Of a stretch of 64,000 bases of DNA, positions 9,713-20,231 are shown piece by piece. The stretch spans positions 124,001 through 188,000 of the forward strand of contig NZ_JFKE01000006.1 in NCBI RefSeq assembly GCF_000647975.1, given 5' to 3'. The translations under genes and the position numbers were made by a program. The notes beneath the pieces are model-generated. The model saw nothing but the letters and a program-made list of their open reading frames with translations, was not told the DNA's origin and did not search any database. This DNA comes from Actibacterium mucosum KCTC 23349. GTDB lineage: Bacteria > Pseudomonadota > Alphaproteobacteria > Rhodobacterales > Rhodobacteraceae. Every line of letters begins with the position of its first letter. Within the stretch, counting starts at the first letter, position 1.

Positions 9713-10710
9713 ACGACGAAATGTTGATCCGCCCCATTGGCGCATCGGGCGTCGAGGCGTCGGCGGTGGGTCTGGGCACCTGGGCCATTGGCGGTTGGAT
9801 GTGGGGCGGCGCGGATGACGCGGCCTCGATCAAGGCGATCCAGGCGTCGCTGGACGCGGGCCTGTCGCTGATCGACACCGCGCCGGCCTATGGTATGGGC
9901 CATTCGGAACAGATCGTGGGCCAGGCCATCAAGGGCCGTCGCGATCAGGTGGTGCTGGCCACCAAATGCGGGCTGGTCTGGCACACGCAGAAGGGCAACC
10001 ATTTCTTCGATCAACAAGATAAGCCGGTGCACCGCTATCTGGGCGCCGACAGCATCGTGCACGAGGTAGAGCAGAGCCTGAAACGGCTGGGCACCGATTA
10101 CCTGGACCTGTACATCACCCATTGGCAGGACCCCACGACGCCGATCGACGAAACGCTCGAGGCGTTGTTGCAGCTGAAATCGGCGGGCAAGATCCGCGCC
10201 ACCGGCGCGTCGAACGTGACGGCCGAGGATCTGCGCGCCTATGTGGCGGCGGGGCAGCTGGATAGCATTCAGGAAGAGTTCTCGATGATCCACCGCAAGA
10301 TCGAGGGTGAGCTGGTGCCGATCTGCGCCGATCACGGCGTGTCGATCCTGAGCTATTCGTCGCTGGCGCTGGGTCTTCTGTCGGGCAAGATCGGCCCGGA
10401 CCGGGTGTTCGAAGGTGACGATCTGCGCATCACCGATCCGCGCTTTTCGGTGGAAAACCGCACCCGCGTGGCCGCCCTGCTGGACGAGGTGGCGCCGATT
10501 GCCGCCGACCACAACGCCACCATCGCGCAAACCGTCATCGCCTGGACGCTGCAACAGCCCGGCATCACCTTTGCCCTGTGCGGCGCGCGCAACCCCGAAC
10601 AGGCGGCCGAAAACGCCGCCGCCGGGCGCATCAGACTGACCGACCAACAGGTCCAAACCATCAACGAAGCGGCCGCCCGGCACCTGACGGATATCGTCAC
10701 CACCGGTTAA
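9709..10710 (+). CDS. Aldo/keto reductase
   Basis: NAD(P)H-dependent oxidoreductase with a TIM-barrel fold. The catalytic tetrad is visible as Asp56 and Tyr61 (DTAPAYGMGHSE), Lys86 (ATKCG) and His138 (YITHW). The nucleotide-binding C-terminus has FALCGARNPEQAAENAAA. Length (333 aa) is typical. It overlaps the upstream regulator by 4 bp and is therefore translationally coupled. Probably converts an aldose/ketose and its polyol in this pathway; the substrate cannot be read from sequence. Confidence 0.88.
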   Translation: MNDEMLIRPIGASGVEASAVGLGTWAIGGWMWGGADDAASIKAIQASLDAGLSLIDTAPAYGMGHSEQIVGQAIKGRRDQVVLATKCGLVWHTQKGNHFFDQQDKPVHRYLGADSIVHEVEQSLKRLGTDYLDLYITHWQDPTTPIDETLEALLQLKSAGKIRATGASNVTAEDLRAYVAAGQLDSIQEEFSMIHRKIEGELVPICADHGVSILSYSSLALGLLSGKIGPDRVFEGDDLRITDPRFSVENRTRVAALLDEVAPIAADHNATIAQTVIAWTLQQPGITFALCGARNPEQAAENAAAGRIRLTDQQVQTINEAAARHLTDIVTTG

Positions 10711-10772
10711 TCCGCCATGACAAGTGAACGAGGAAAGGCACCGCGGCCTCGGCTGCGGTGAACAGAGAAGCC

Positions 10773-12515
10773 ATGCCTGAAACGCGGGCCAACACATGGG
10801 CCGACCTGGCCGCCGACCCGACCTTTGACGCCATCGTCATCGGCGGCGGCATCAACGGCATCAGCACCTGGCGCGAGCTGGCGCTGCAAGGGTTGCGGGT
10901 GCTGCTGGTCGAGCGGTCGGATTTCTGCTCGGGCTGTTCGGCGGCACCGTCGCGCATGATCCATGGCGGGCTGCGTTATCTGGAAAACGGCGAGTTCGAT
11001 CTGGTGCGCGAAAGCCTGGCCGAGCGCGACGCGCTGCTGCGCAATGCCCCGCATCTGGTGCGACCGCTGCCCACCACGGTGCCGATCACGCAGGTCTTTT
11101 CGGGCATTTTCAACGGCGCGCTGGGGTTTCTGACCAAACGCAGCCGCCCGGCCAATCGCGGCGCGGTGGTGATCAAGCTGGGCTTGGCTTTTTACGACAT
11201 CTTCACCGCGAAACGCCGCCAGATGCCGCGCCACACCTTTCGCGGTCGTGCCGCCACCTTCGCCGCCTGGCCGCGGCTGAACCCCAAGCTGAAATTTTCG
11301 GCCACCTATTACGACGCCTGGATCTCGCATCCCGAGCGGCTGGGGCTGGAGTTGATCACCGACACGCTGCGCGACTGCCCGGCGGCCCGCGCGCTGAACT
11401 ACGCCGAACTTTCCCGCACGGATGAAACCATACTGGTGCGCGACCTGACCAATCAGGCCGAGGTGCACGTGACCGCCCGGGCCATGGTCAACGCCACCGG
11501 CGCCTGGCTGGACGAGACCAATCGCGACCTGCTGCCGAACGGTGGCAATGCGCGGTTCGTGGGCGGCACCAAGGGCTCGCACCTGATCATCGACAACCCC
11601 GATCTGTTGGCCGCCCTGAACGGCCACATGATCTATTTCGAGAATGTCGATGGCCGCGTCTGCATCCTGTTTCCGTATCTGGGCCGGGTGCTGCTGGGCT
11701 CCACCGATCTGCGGGTGGATCAGGCCGGGCCGGTGCGGTGCGAAGATGACGAGCTGGACTATATCCTGACCTCGCTGAGGCACGTGTTCCCCGATATCCG
11801 CGTCGCGCCGGACCAGATCGTCTATACCTATTCCGGCGTCCGCCCCCTGCCCCGGTCCGACGAGGGGTTCACCGGCCGCATCTCGCGCGGGCATTTCACC
11901 CGCCGCATCGACGGCACGCCGCCGGTCTTTTGCATGATCGGCGGCAAATGGACCACGTTCCGCGCCTTTGGTGAACAGTCCGCCGACATGGTGCTGGAGG
12001 CGCTGGGCCACAGCCGCAAGGTGGCAACGCTGGACCGGGCCATTGGCGGCGGTCAGGGGTTTCCCGCCGACCAGGCGGCGCTGCAACGGCAGGCCGACAC
12101 GTTGTCGCGGAGGTTCAACGTGCCCCTGCCCCGCGCCGAACATATGCTGCAGCATTATGGCAGCCGCGCCGAAGAGATCCTGGGCCATTGCGCCGCCGGA
12201 CCCGACGCGCCGCTTTGCCCGGGCAGCGCCTATACCACCTCCGAGATCGGCTGGATCATCGACAACGAAATGGTGCAAAGCCCCGCCGATATCCTGCAGC
12301 GGCGTACCGATCTGGCCATCACCGGCGCCATCTCCGCGCGGGTGATCGAAGCGGTGACCAACCAGCTGGCGCAGGCGCGCGGCTGGCCGGCGGAAAAAAC
12401 CGCGGCCGAGATCACCCGGTTCCGCGCAGCGCTGCACCGGTTTCACCGGGTAGACCCCGCCACCCTGGCCGCGCGCGATGCCCGTTGCGACACAGACCAA
12501 TCCACGCAAGGATGA
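10773..12515 (+). CDS. GlpD-like FAD-dependent polyol-phosphate dehydrogenase
   Basis: FAD enzyme of the glycerol-3-phosphate dehydrogenase family (DAO plus DAO_C domains). GGGINGIS is at residues 24-31 and [21 protein letters not shown] follows. It is about 580 aa, clearly longer than and distinct from the glpD product at 3168-4757. Together with the next-gene FGGY kinase, the SorC regulator and the ribose-type importer this matches the plan of erythritol loci, where EryB oxidises erythritol 4-phosphate. No eryC, tpiB or rpiB homologue is present, so the substrate remains inferred. The start is either ATG 10773 (AGAGAAG just upstream) or GTG 10758. Confidence 0.82.
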   Translation: MPETRANTWADLAADPTFDAIVIGGGINGISTWRELALQGLRVLLVERSDFCSGCSAAPSRMIHGGLRYLENGEFDLVRESLAERDALLRNAPHLVRPLPTTVPITQVFSGIFNGALGFLTKRSRPANRGAVVIKLGLAFYDIFTAKRRQMPRHTFRGRAATFAAWPRLNPKLKFSATYYDAWISHPERLGLELITDTLRDCPAARALNYAELSRTDETILVRDLTNQAEVHVTARAMVNATGAWLDETNRDLLPNGGNARFVGGTKGSHLIIDNPDLLAALNGHMIYFENVDGRVCILFPYLGRVLLGSTDLRVDQAGPVRCEDDELDYILTSLRHVFPDIRVAPDQIVYTYSGVRPLPRSDEGFTGRISRGHFTRRIDGTPPVFCMIGGKWTTFRAFGEQSADMVLEALGHSRKVATLDRAIGGGQGFPADQAALQRQADTLSRRFNVPLPRAEHMLQHYGSRAEEILGHCAAGPDAPLCPGSAYTTSEIGWIIDNEMVQSPADILQRRTDLAITGAISARVIEAVTNQLAQARGWPAEKTAAEITRFRAALHRFHRVDPATLAARDARCDTDQSTQG

Positions 12516-12519
12516 TACC

Positions 12520-14025
12520 ATGAACGAACGTTACCTGCTGGGGCTGGATGCCGGGAACACGGTGATCAAGGCCGTGCTGTTCCGCACCGATGGCACGCAG
12601 CTGGCCATGGCCGGGCGCGATGGCGCCTCGGCCACACCCGCGCCGGGCCATGTGGAACGCTCGATCCCCGAGCTGTGGGACAATGCGCAGCAGGTGATCC
12701 GCGACTGCATCGCCAGCGCCGGGATCGATCCTGCCGATATCGCCGCCATCGCCTGCGCCGGTCATGGCAACGGTCTTTACCTGCTGGATCAGGCCGGCGA
12801 CGGGCTGATCGGCATTCAGTCGCTGGATGCGCGCGCTGCTGACCTTGCCGGCACGCTGAAGGCACAATCGGGTGCTCAGCTGCACGCGCGGTGTTTGCAG
12901 ATGCCGTGGCCGGCGCAAACCGCCACCTTGCTGGCCTGGCTGAAACAGAACGCGCCCGACACCTATGCCCGCGCGGGCACGGTGCTGTGCGCCAAGGACG
13001 TGGTGACGTGGCACCTGACCGGTCAGCGCGTCTCGGAGATCTCCGACATGTCGGGGGGCGGGCTGCTGAACATGACAACGCTGGCCTATGACACCGAGCT
13101 GATGCAGCTTTATGGCCTGGACGACGCCATGGGCCTGCTGCCGCGCCTTTTGAACCCCAGCGATATCGCCGGCCACGTGACCGAGGCCGCCGCCGCCGCC
13201 ACGGGCCTGCGCGCCGGCACACCGGTCATGGCGGGCCTGTTTGACGTGGTGGCCAGCGCCCTGGGCTCGGGGGCGGCCGAGAACGGGCAGGCCAGCATCA
13301 TCGCCGGCAGCTGGAGCATCAACCAGGTGCTGTCGGCCACCCCGCCGGCCAATCCCGACCTGTTCATGGTCACCGCCTTCCGCCCCGAGCGGTTTGTCAC
13401 GCTCGAGGCCAGCGCCACCTCGGCGGCCAACCTGGAATGGTATGTGCGCCACCTGGTCGAACGCGGCGGCCATCACGACGACCCGTTTGGCCATTGCAAC
13501 ACAGCGGTCGCCGCGACGCCGCCCGCCGCGGACGATCCGTTCTTTCACCCGTTCCTGTACGGCTCGGGTCAGGGCGCCGATTTCCGCGCCGGGTTTTACG
13601 GGCTGGCCGGCTGGCACGGCGAAGGGCACCTGCTGCGCGCGTTGTTCGAGGGCGTGGCGTTTGAACACAAACGCCATATCGGCGTGATGGCGGGCGCAGG
13701 CATGCAGTTCGACACCGCGATCCTGTCGGGTGGCGGCGCTCGCAGCCCGGTCTGGCCACAGATCTTTGCCGATGTCTTGCAGATCCCCGTCACCGTCGCC
13801 CGCGCCGAGGAAACCGGCGCCCTGGGCGCGGCGATGTCGGCGGCGGTGGGGCTGAAGCTCTTCCCCGGCTACGCCGCCGCCGCCAACGCCATGGCCGCCC
13901 CCGACCGGTCCTATACGCCCGACCCCGCGATGACGGATCACTATGCCAGGCGCTATGCCAGCTATACCGCGCTAACCGACGCCCTGCGCCCGTTCTGGGC
14001 AAGCCTTGCCGCCGGCGACAGGTAG
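12520..14025 (+). CDS. FGGY-family carbohydrate kinase
   Basis: ATP-dependent sugar/polyol kinase, 501 aa. The phosphate-1 motif LGLDAGNTVIKAVLF is at the N-terminus, the CAGHGNGLYLLD region in the first lobe, and the adenosine motif LSGGGARSPVWPQIFADVL in the second. It starts 4 bp after the GlpD-like gene, with AAGGA as ribosome-binding site, so kinase and dehydrogenase are made together. The predicted order is import, phosphorylation here, then oxidation by the GlpD-like enzyme. Relatives include erythritol, L-xylulose and ribulose kinases; the exact substrate is undecided. Confidence 0.86.
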   Translation: MNERYLLGLDAGNTVIKAVLFRTDGTQLAMAGRDGASATPAPGHVERSIPELWDNAQQVIRDCIASAGIDPADIAAIACAGHGNGLYLLDQAGDGLIGIQSLDARAADLAGTLKAQSGAQLHARCLQMPWPAQTATLLAWLKQNAPDTYARAGTVLCAKDVVTWHLTGQRVSEISDMSGGGLLNMTTLAYDTELMQLYGLDDAMGLLPRLLNPSDIAGHVTEAAAAATGLRAGTPVMAGLFDVVASALGSGAAENGQASIIAGSWSINQVLSATPPANPDLFMVTAFRPERFVTLEASATSAANLEWYVRHLVERGGHHDDPFGHCNTAVAATPPAADDPFFHPFLYGSGQGADFRAGFYGLAGWHGEGHLLRALFEGVAFEHKRHIGVMAGAGMQFDTAILSGGGARSPVWPQIFADVLQIPVTVARAEETGALGAAMSAAVGLKLFPGYAAAANAMAAPDRSYTPDPAMTDHYARRYASYTALTDALRPFWASLAAGDR

Positions 14026-14079
14026 GGCGTTGAACCCGACGCGTATTTGGGCCAGCCTCGACCGCGGGGAGGACAGCCC

Positions 14080-15669
14080 ATGGCGGATTGGGACTATATC
14101 ATCGTTGGCGCCGGTACAGCGGGCTGTGTGCTGGCCAATCGGCTGAGCGCGGATGGCCGCACGCGGGTGCTGCTGCTGGAGGCCGGTCAGCGCGACAACT
14201 ATCATTGGGTGCATATCCCGGTGGGCTACCTCTATTGCATGGGCAATCCGCGCACCGACTGGATGATGCGCACCGCCGAGGAACCGGGGCTGAACGGCCG
14301 CTCGCTTGCTTATCCGCGGGGTAAGGTTCTGGGCGGGTGCAGCTCGATCAACGGCATGATCTATATGCGCGGGCAGGCCGCCGATTATGACAACTGGGCA
14401 CAGATGGGCAATCGCGGCTGGGGCTGGGACGATGTGCTGCCCTATTTCCGCAAATCCGAGGATCACCATGGCGGCGAGACCGACCTGCATGGCGAAGGCG
14501 GCGAGTGGAAGGTGGCCCGGCAACGGCTGAGCTGGGACATCCTGAACGCCGTTCAGGACGCCGCGGCTGAGCGCGGCATCCTGCCGACCGATGACTTTAA
14601 CGCCGGCACCAACGAGGGGTCGGGTTTTTTTGAGGTAAACCAGAAGGGCGGCGTGCGTTGGAACACCTCCAAGGCGTTTTTGCGCCCGGCGATGGAGCGG
14701 CCCAACCTGCGCGTGGTGACCGAGGCCGAGACCGAGGCGGTGATGATGGAGGGCCGCCGCGCCGTCGGCGTGCGCTATCGCCACAAGGGTCAGGTGGTTG
14801 AGGCGCGCGCCGGGCGCGAGGTGCTGCTGGCCGCCGGTGCCATCAACTCGCCCAAGCTGTTGGAACTGTCCGGCATCGGGCAGGCCGACCGGCTGCACGA
14901 TCTGGGGATCGCGGTGGCCCATGACAGCCCCGGCGTGGGCGAGAACCTGCAGGATCACCTGCAAATCCGCACCGTTTTCAGGATCGAAAACGCGGTGACG
15001 CTGAACCAGAAGGCGAACTCGCTCTGGGGCAAGGCCGGCATGGCGCTGGACTATGCGCTGCGCCGGTCGGGGCCGTTGTCGATGGCGCCGTCGCAGTTTG
15101 GCCTGTTCACCAAATCCGACCCGTCGCTGGAGACCCCCGATCTGGAATACCACGTGCAACCGCTGAGCACCGACAAGCTGGGTGACCCGCTGCACCCGTT
15201 CCCGGCCATCACCATGTCGGTCTGCAACCTGCGGCCCGACAGCGTGGGGGATTGCCATATCGCCACGCGCGATCTGGCCGTGCAGCCCGACATTCGGTTG
15301 AACTATCTGTCTGCCGAACGCGACCGGATGGTGGCCGCCATTTCGGTGGAGCAGGTGCGCCACATCATGGCCGCCGAGGCGCTGAAGCCCTATGCGCCGC
15401 AAGAGCTGCTGCCCGGCCCCGCCATGACCACCCGCGAAGAAATTCTGCAAGGCGTCGGGGACATTGCCACCACCATTTTCCACCCCGTGGGCACCTGCAA
15501 GATGGGCGGCGACCCGTTGGCGGTGGTCGACGACCAGTTGCGGGTGCATGGTGTGGCTGGTCTGCGCGTCGTGGATGCCTCGGTCATGCCCAAGATCGTG
15601 TCAGGCAACACCGCCTCGCCGGTGATCATGATCGCCGAGAAGGCGGCGGATATGATCCGGGCCGGCTAG
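14080..15669 (+). CDS. GMC-family FAD oxidoreductase (choline/alcohol dehydrogenase-like)
   Basis: Glucose-methanol-choline oxidoreductase of 529 aa. The FAD-binding motif VGAGTAGCVLANRLS is at residues 9-23, the GMC signature PRGKVLGGCSSINGMIYMRG follows, and the active-site His and Asn lie in FHPVGTCKMG and SGNTASP near the C-terminus. The ATG at 14080 is supported by GGGGAGGA upstream. It is the last gene of the rightward polyol locus, 54 bp after the kinase. Annotation as choline dehydrogenase would be unsafe: no betaine genes are nearby and the context suggests oxidation of a polyol or other primary alcohol. Confidence 0.86.
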   Translation: MADWDYIIVGAGTAGCVLANRLSADGRTRVLLLEAGQRDNYHWVHIPVGYLYCMGNPRTDWMMRTAEEPGLNGRSLAYPRGKVLGGCSSINGMIYMRGQAADYDNWAQMGNRGWGWDDVLPYFRKSEDHHGGETDLHGEGGEWKVARQRLSWDILNAVQDAAAERGILPTDDFNAGTNEGSGFFEVNQKGGVRWNTSKAFLRPAMERPNLRVVTEAETEAVMMEGRRAVGVRYRHKGQVVEARAGREVLLAAGAINSPKLLELSGIGQADRLHDLGIAVAHDSPGVGENLQDHLQIRTVFRIENAVTLNQKANSLWGKAGMALDYALRRSGPLSMAPSQFGLFTKSDPSLETPDLEYHVQPLSTDKLGDPLHPFPAITMSVCNLRPDSVGDCHIATRDLAVQPDIRLNYLSAERDRMVAAISVEQVRHIMAAEALKPYAPQELLPGPAMTTREEILQGVGDIATTIFHPVGTCKMGGDPLAVVDDQLRVHGVAGLRVVDASVMPKIVSGNTASPVIMIAEKAADMIRAG

Positions 15670-15873
15670 AGGCACCGAAACCTATCCCATCCACCTGGCA
15701 CAAAAGACCGCGGGGTGGCGATGCAACGGGTGTGTTAAGGCACTTTATGACAGCCCGGTTCCTCCAACAGAACTGCCGGGCGTGCCAACCGCAAAATCGC
15801 CAGCCCTTACGGGCGGTCTGGCGATCAGCCGGGCACCTTCGGTGCTGTTAACCGGCTAAGGGCCAACGCAACC
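15670..15873. terminator. Convergent intergenic region with stacked hairpins
   Basis: 204 bp between the convergent GMC gene and ribokinase gene. Three stem-loops can be drawn: GCCCGG with CCGGGC (15753-15758 and 15776-15781), ATCGCCAG with CTGGCGAT (15796-15803 and 15818-15825), and GCACC-TTC-GGTGC at about 15833-15845. None has a clear T-run. Position and stem strength suggest transcription from both sides is stopped or stabilised here. Confidence 0.45.
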
Positions 15874-16779
15874 TCACCCCAACAACGCGGCAACCTCGTC
15901 CCAGCTGGGCATCGAAGGCGCGGTGCCGGGCCGGGTGACCGAGATCCCGGCGGTGGCGCAGCCGATGCGCACCGCCGCTTGCGGGGTCTCGCCGCGCGCC
16001 AGGGCCGCCGCAAACCCGCCGTTGAACGCGTCGCCCGCGCCGGTGGTTTCCACCACCGGGCCGGCGTTGAAGGCGGGGACAATGCCGTGGCTGTGCAGAT
16101 ACACCCCCCGCTCGCCCAGCGTGATGATCGGCGTGCCGACACCGGCGGCTTTCAGCGCCTCGGCGGCACGGGCGGCATCGGCCTCGGTCTCGACCGGGAT
16201 ACCGGTGATCTCGGCCGTTTCGGTCTCGTTCGGGGTAACGTAATCGCAAAGCGCCAGCATGCCTTCGGGCAGTTCGGCCGCCGGGGCGGGATTCAGGATC
16301 GTGGTCACGCCTGCCGCGCGCGCGATCTGAAGCCCGCGCATCGCCGCATCCATCGGTTGTTCCAGCTGTGTGATAAAGACATCCGCGCCTTCGATCACGT
16401 CGCGGTTCGCCTCGATATCTGCGGCGGTGATCAGGGCCGCGGCGCCGGGCGAGATGATGATCGCGTTATCGCCCGAGGCTTCCTCGACAAAAATATAGGC
16501 CGCGCCGGTGTAACTGTCGGGCGTGTCGATCACATGGCCGATCACGCCTGCCTCGGCCCATGTGCTGCGCGCCATGCCGGCGAAATCGTCAACCCCCAAC
16601 CGGGTGATCATATGCGTCTCGGCCCCGACGCGCGCGCAGGCCACTGCCTGGTTCGACCCTTTGCCACCCGGGCCCAGCGCAAAGGAATTTCCCAATATGG
16701 TCTCGCCCATGCGCGGCATCCGGTCAGCGCGATAGGCTGTGTCGGCGACAAACACGCCGAGGATGGCAACCTTGTTCAT
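15874..16779 (-). CDS. rbsK: Ribokinase (PfkB family)
   Basis: Sugar kinase of the PfkB/ribokinase family, phosphorylating ribose or a related sugar at the 5-position. GPGGKGSNQAVACARVGA (36-53) is the substrate-binding signature. TTGAGDAFNGGF (245-256) contains the anion hole and catalytic base Asp250. Length (301 aa) is typical. It follows the mutarotase gene by 3 bp and ends the leftward operon ugpC-like ATPase, RbsD/FucU, RbsK. The adjoining transporter is CUT1 type rather than the usual ribose transporter, so the natural sugar may not be ribose. Confidence 0.86.
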   Translation of the reverse strand: MNKVAILGVFVADTAYRADRMPRMGETILGNSFALGPGGKGSNQAVACARVGAETHMITRLGVDDFAGMARSTWAEAGVIGHVIDTPDSYTGAAYIFVEEASGDNAIIISPGAAALITAADIEANRDVIEGADVFITQLEQPMDAAMRGLQIARAAGVTTILNPAPAAELPEGMLALCDYVTPNETETAEITGIPVETEADAARAAEALKAAGVGTPIITLGERGVYLHSHGIVPAFNAGPVVETTGAGDAFNGGFAAALARGETPQAAVRIGCATAGISVTRPGTAPSMPSWDEVAALLG

Positions 16780-16782
16780 CGC

Positions 16783-17224
16783 TTACCCCTCGTCCGGCGG
16801 GATCACGCCTTTGCGCAGGGCAAAGCAGCCATAAAACCGCCGCTCGCCGGTCTGGATCACCGCATAGGCGGATTTGGCGCGGTCGTAAAAGGCAAAGCGT
16901 TCGATCGGCAGCGCCGGATCAGCCCAGCCTGCTGCCGCAACCTCGGCCTGAAACTCCTGCATCACCGGCAGGATCGTGTCCGGCTCGCCCACCACTTCCA
17001 TGCGGCCGACGCTGTCATCGACAAACGTGTCCAGCGGATAGACCGACAGCACCGCGCGTGCCACCTCGGCCACCGGCCTGTCAATGCGCAGAACACGGCC
17101 CAGCGTTGTCTGCCGCGCAATGGCGTCCGAGGGGAAGTTGGTGTCGGCGATGATCAAATCGTCGCCATGGCCCATGGCCCTGAGCGCGTAAAGAACGTCG
17201 GCGTTCAGGATCGGGTCTATGCCT

Positions 17225-17232
<8 letters not shown>
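16783..17232 (-). CDS. RbsD/FucU-family sugar mutarotase
   Basis: Small cytoplasmic enzyme interconverting sugar anomers so that the transported form can be used by a kinase or dehydrogenase. MLKGIDPILNADVLYALRAMGHGD at the N-terminus and a C-terminal YGCFALRKGVI are characteristic, closer to FucU (L-fucose mutarotase) than to RbsD. It has 149 aa when started at 17232, where AAGGAG sits 7 bp upstream. That start lies inside the end of the ATPase gene, an 8-bp overlap implying coupling. A longer in-frame start exists but would overlap further and lacks family support. Confidence 0.84.
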
Positions 17233-18304
<1,072 letters not shown>

Positions 18305-18515
18305 TTCGTGCTGCCCCTCCCGTGGCATCTGGGATGCTAGCCAAGGCCCCCGGCCCTGTCCATGCCGACCAAACGGCAATCATTGACACACTAACATTTC
18401 AGTTCATACTCAACCATGACCGCAGATTACCGGCGCCGCCAACTAAAAAAACTATTCAATACAATTTTGGCCCGACGGGAAATTCGGTTGTGTTTGAAGT
18501 CTTTGGGAGGAGACG
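18305..18515. promoter_or_regulatory. Divergent control region with a sigma70-like promoter
   Basis: 211 bp between the ATPase gene and the binding-protein gene. TTGACA at 18383-18388 and CATACT at 18405-18410, with a 16-bp spacer, form a good rightward promoter candidate, leaving a leader of about 100 nt. An A/T-rich block lies at about 18443-18465, and GGGAGGAG just before 18516 sets the start codon. No copy of the TGTGATCACA site found near the GntR gene is seen here. Confidence 0.5.
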
Positions 18516-20174
18516 ATGAAAGTAGACCTGTATAACTACGTCACCGCTGTGCAGCGCATGTCGCGCCGCAACATGCTGAAGGGCACCGCCGCATTGGGAG
18601 CCGCGGCCGCGATGCCGAGGGTGGCGCTGGCCGACGGGCACGCGAACCTGCGGGCCGAGATTCTGAAAATTCCGGGTGTGGGCGCGGGGTCACCGACAGA
18701 CCGCGACTGGCAGACCGTGGGCGAGATGTGCCTGGGCGCCTCCAAGGCCAATGTGGCCGAGGGAGAGTTCGAAGGCGTAGAGCTGACCTTTATGGGTCTG
18801 AACAACCAGAACTTGCACAACTTCCTGTTCCGCGGCTTTCTGAAACCGTGGGAGGCTTATACCGGCGCTAAGATCAACTGGATCGACCTGGCGCAGGCCG
18901 ACTATAACGCCCGCCTGCAGCAATCCATCGCCACCGGCACCGTGGATTTCGACATTATCGAGATGGGCGCCCCGTTCGAAGGCGACGTGCTGGGCAAGGG
19001 TCTGGCATCGGAAATGCCCGACTGGGTGAAAGACCAGATCGATATGGACGACTATGTCGGCTATTTGCAGGCGCCCGTGGGCACCTGGGACGGCAAGACC
19101 TATCGCGTGTCGATCGACGGCGACTGCCACACCTTTGCCTATCGCAAGGATTATTACGAGAACGCCGATTTCGCCAAAGCCTGGGCCGAAGAGGGCGACG
19201 GGTCCGCGTGGGAGGTTCCCACCACCTGGAGCCAGGTCAACGCGCATTCCAAGTTCCTGGCCGGCAAGACCGACCCGCTGACCGGGCTGGAGGCGCATGG
19301 CTTCCTTGACCCGCTGAAGGGTTGGGGCGGTTTTGGCTTCTACTTCCTGGAAGACCGCGCCACGGGTTATGCCAAGCATGCCGACGATCCGGCATGGCTG
19401 TTCGACCCCGACACCATGAAGCCGCGGGTCAACAACCCCGCCTTCGTGCGCGCCATCGAAGAGGTGATGGAACTGGTCAACACCGACAAGGCCTATCCGG
19501 CCGACCAGATCAACGCCGACCCTGGGACCACCGCGTTCCAGCAGTTCCTGGCCGGCACCGGCGGCATGCTGACATGGTGGGGCGACGTGGGCTCGAACGC
19601 GCGCACATCCGACACTTCTGTCGTGGGCGATGTCATCGGCTTCTCGACCATTCCGGCGGGCGATGCGGTATACAACGCCGCCACCGGCGCGTGGGAGGAA
19701 GGCCGCAACGAGGCCCCCAACATGGCCTATATCGGCTGGGGCGTATACGTGATGAAAACCGTGGATGGCGACGACAAGAAGAAAAAGGCCGCGTGGTCGG
19801 CTGCGGCGCATCTGGGTGGCAAGGATCTGTCGCTGTGGATGTCGGCCTATCCGTCGGGCTTTCAGCCGTACCGCAACTCGCACTTCAACTATGACGAGTG
19901 GGAAGAGGCCGGGTATGACCGCGCCTTTGTCGAGGATTACCTCGGCTCGAACGCGGACAGCTATAACCACCCCAACGCTGCGATCGAACCGCGCATTCCG
20001 GGGATCTTCCAGTACTACTCGGTCGCCGAGGACGAACTGGCCAAGATCTATGCCGGCCAATACGGCTCGGTTCAGGAAGGTGCCGATGCCATCGCCGCAG
20101 CATGGGACAAGATCACCGATCAGATCGGGCGTGAAAGCCAGATCAAGCTGTACAAGGCCGCATTGGGCCTGTGA
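18516..20174 (+). CDS. CUT1 sugar ABC transporter, binding protein (probable Tat substrate)
   Basis: Extracellular solute-binding protein, 552 aa, larger than most CUT1 binding proteins (about 400-450). Residues 15-40 carry a twin-arginine-like leader, MSRRNMLKGTAALGAAAAM, then an Ala-x-Ala cleavage region, suggesting folded export. GGGAGGAG before ATG 18516 supports a 14-residue extension ahead of the twin arginines. The body has tryptophan-rich ligand-binding segments (GWGGFGFYFLED, MLTWWGDVG, WGVYVM). It is followed by a strong hairpin and two permease genes. The ligand is not evident; neighbours point to a pentose or deoxyhexose. Confidence 0.85.
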   Translation: MKVDLYNYVTAVQRMSRRNMLKGTAALGAAAAMPRVALADGHANLRAEILKIPGVGAGSPTDRDWQTVGEMCLGASKANVAEGEFEGVELTFMGLNNQNLHNFLFRGFLKPWEAYTGAKINWIDLAQADYNARLQQSIATGTVDFDIIEMGAPFEGDVLGKGLASEMPDWVKDQIDMDDYVGYLQAPVGTWDGKTYRVSIDGDCHTFAYRKDYYENADFAKAWAEEGDGSAWEVPTTWSQVNAHSKFLAGKTDPLTGLEAHGFLDPLKGWGGFGFYFLEDRATGYAKHADDPAWLFDPDTMKPRVNNPAFVRAIEEVMELVNTDKAYPADQINADPGTTAFQQFLAGTGGMLTWWGDVGSNARTSDTSVVGDVIGFSTIPAGDAVYNAATGAWEEGRNEAPNMAYIGWGVYVMKTVDGDDKKKKAAWSAAAHLGGKDLSLWMSAYPSGFQPYRNSHFNYDEWEEAGYDRAFVEDYLGSNADSYNHPNAAIEPRIPGIFQYYSVAEDELAKIYAGQYGSVQEGADAIAAAWDKITDQIGRESQIKLYKAALGL

Positions 20175-20183
20175 TCAACCCTG

Positions 20184-20209
20184 CCCCCGGCGGCACGTTT
20201 CGCCGGGGG
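20184..20209 (+). other. Hairpin after the CUT1 binding-protein gene
   Basis: CCCCCGGCG (20184-20192) and CGCCGGGGG (20201-20209) form a perfect 9-bp stem with an 8-nt loop, 10 bp after the stop codon. The following bases are TAAAAATT, not a T-run. Best read as a transcript-stabilising or partial-stop structure raising binding-protein output relative to the permeases. Confidence 0.6.
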
Positions 20210-20231
20210 TAAAAATTGCATTGGGTGGGTA

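Noticed and set aside
14080-15669. Choline dehydrogenase (betA)
   Set aside because: GMC family membership is clear but no betaine genes accompany it, and the locus is about polyols.
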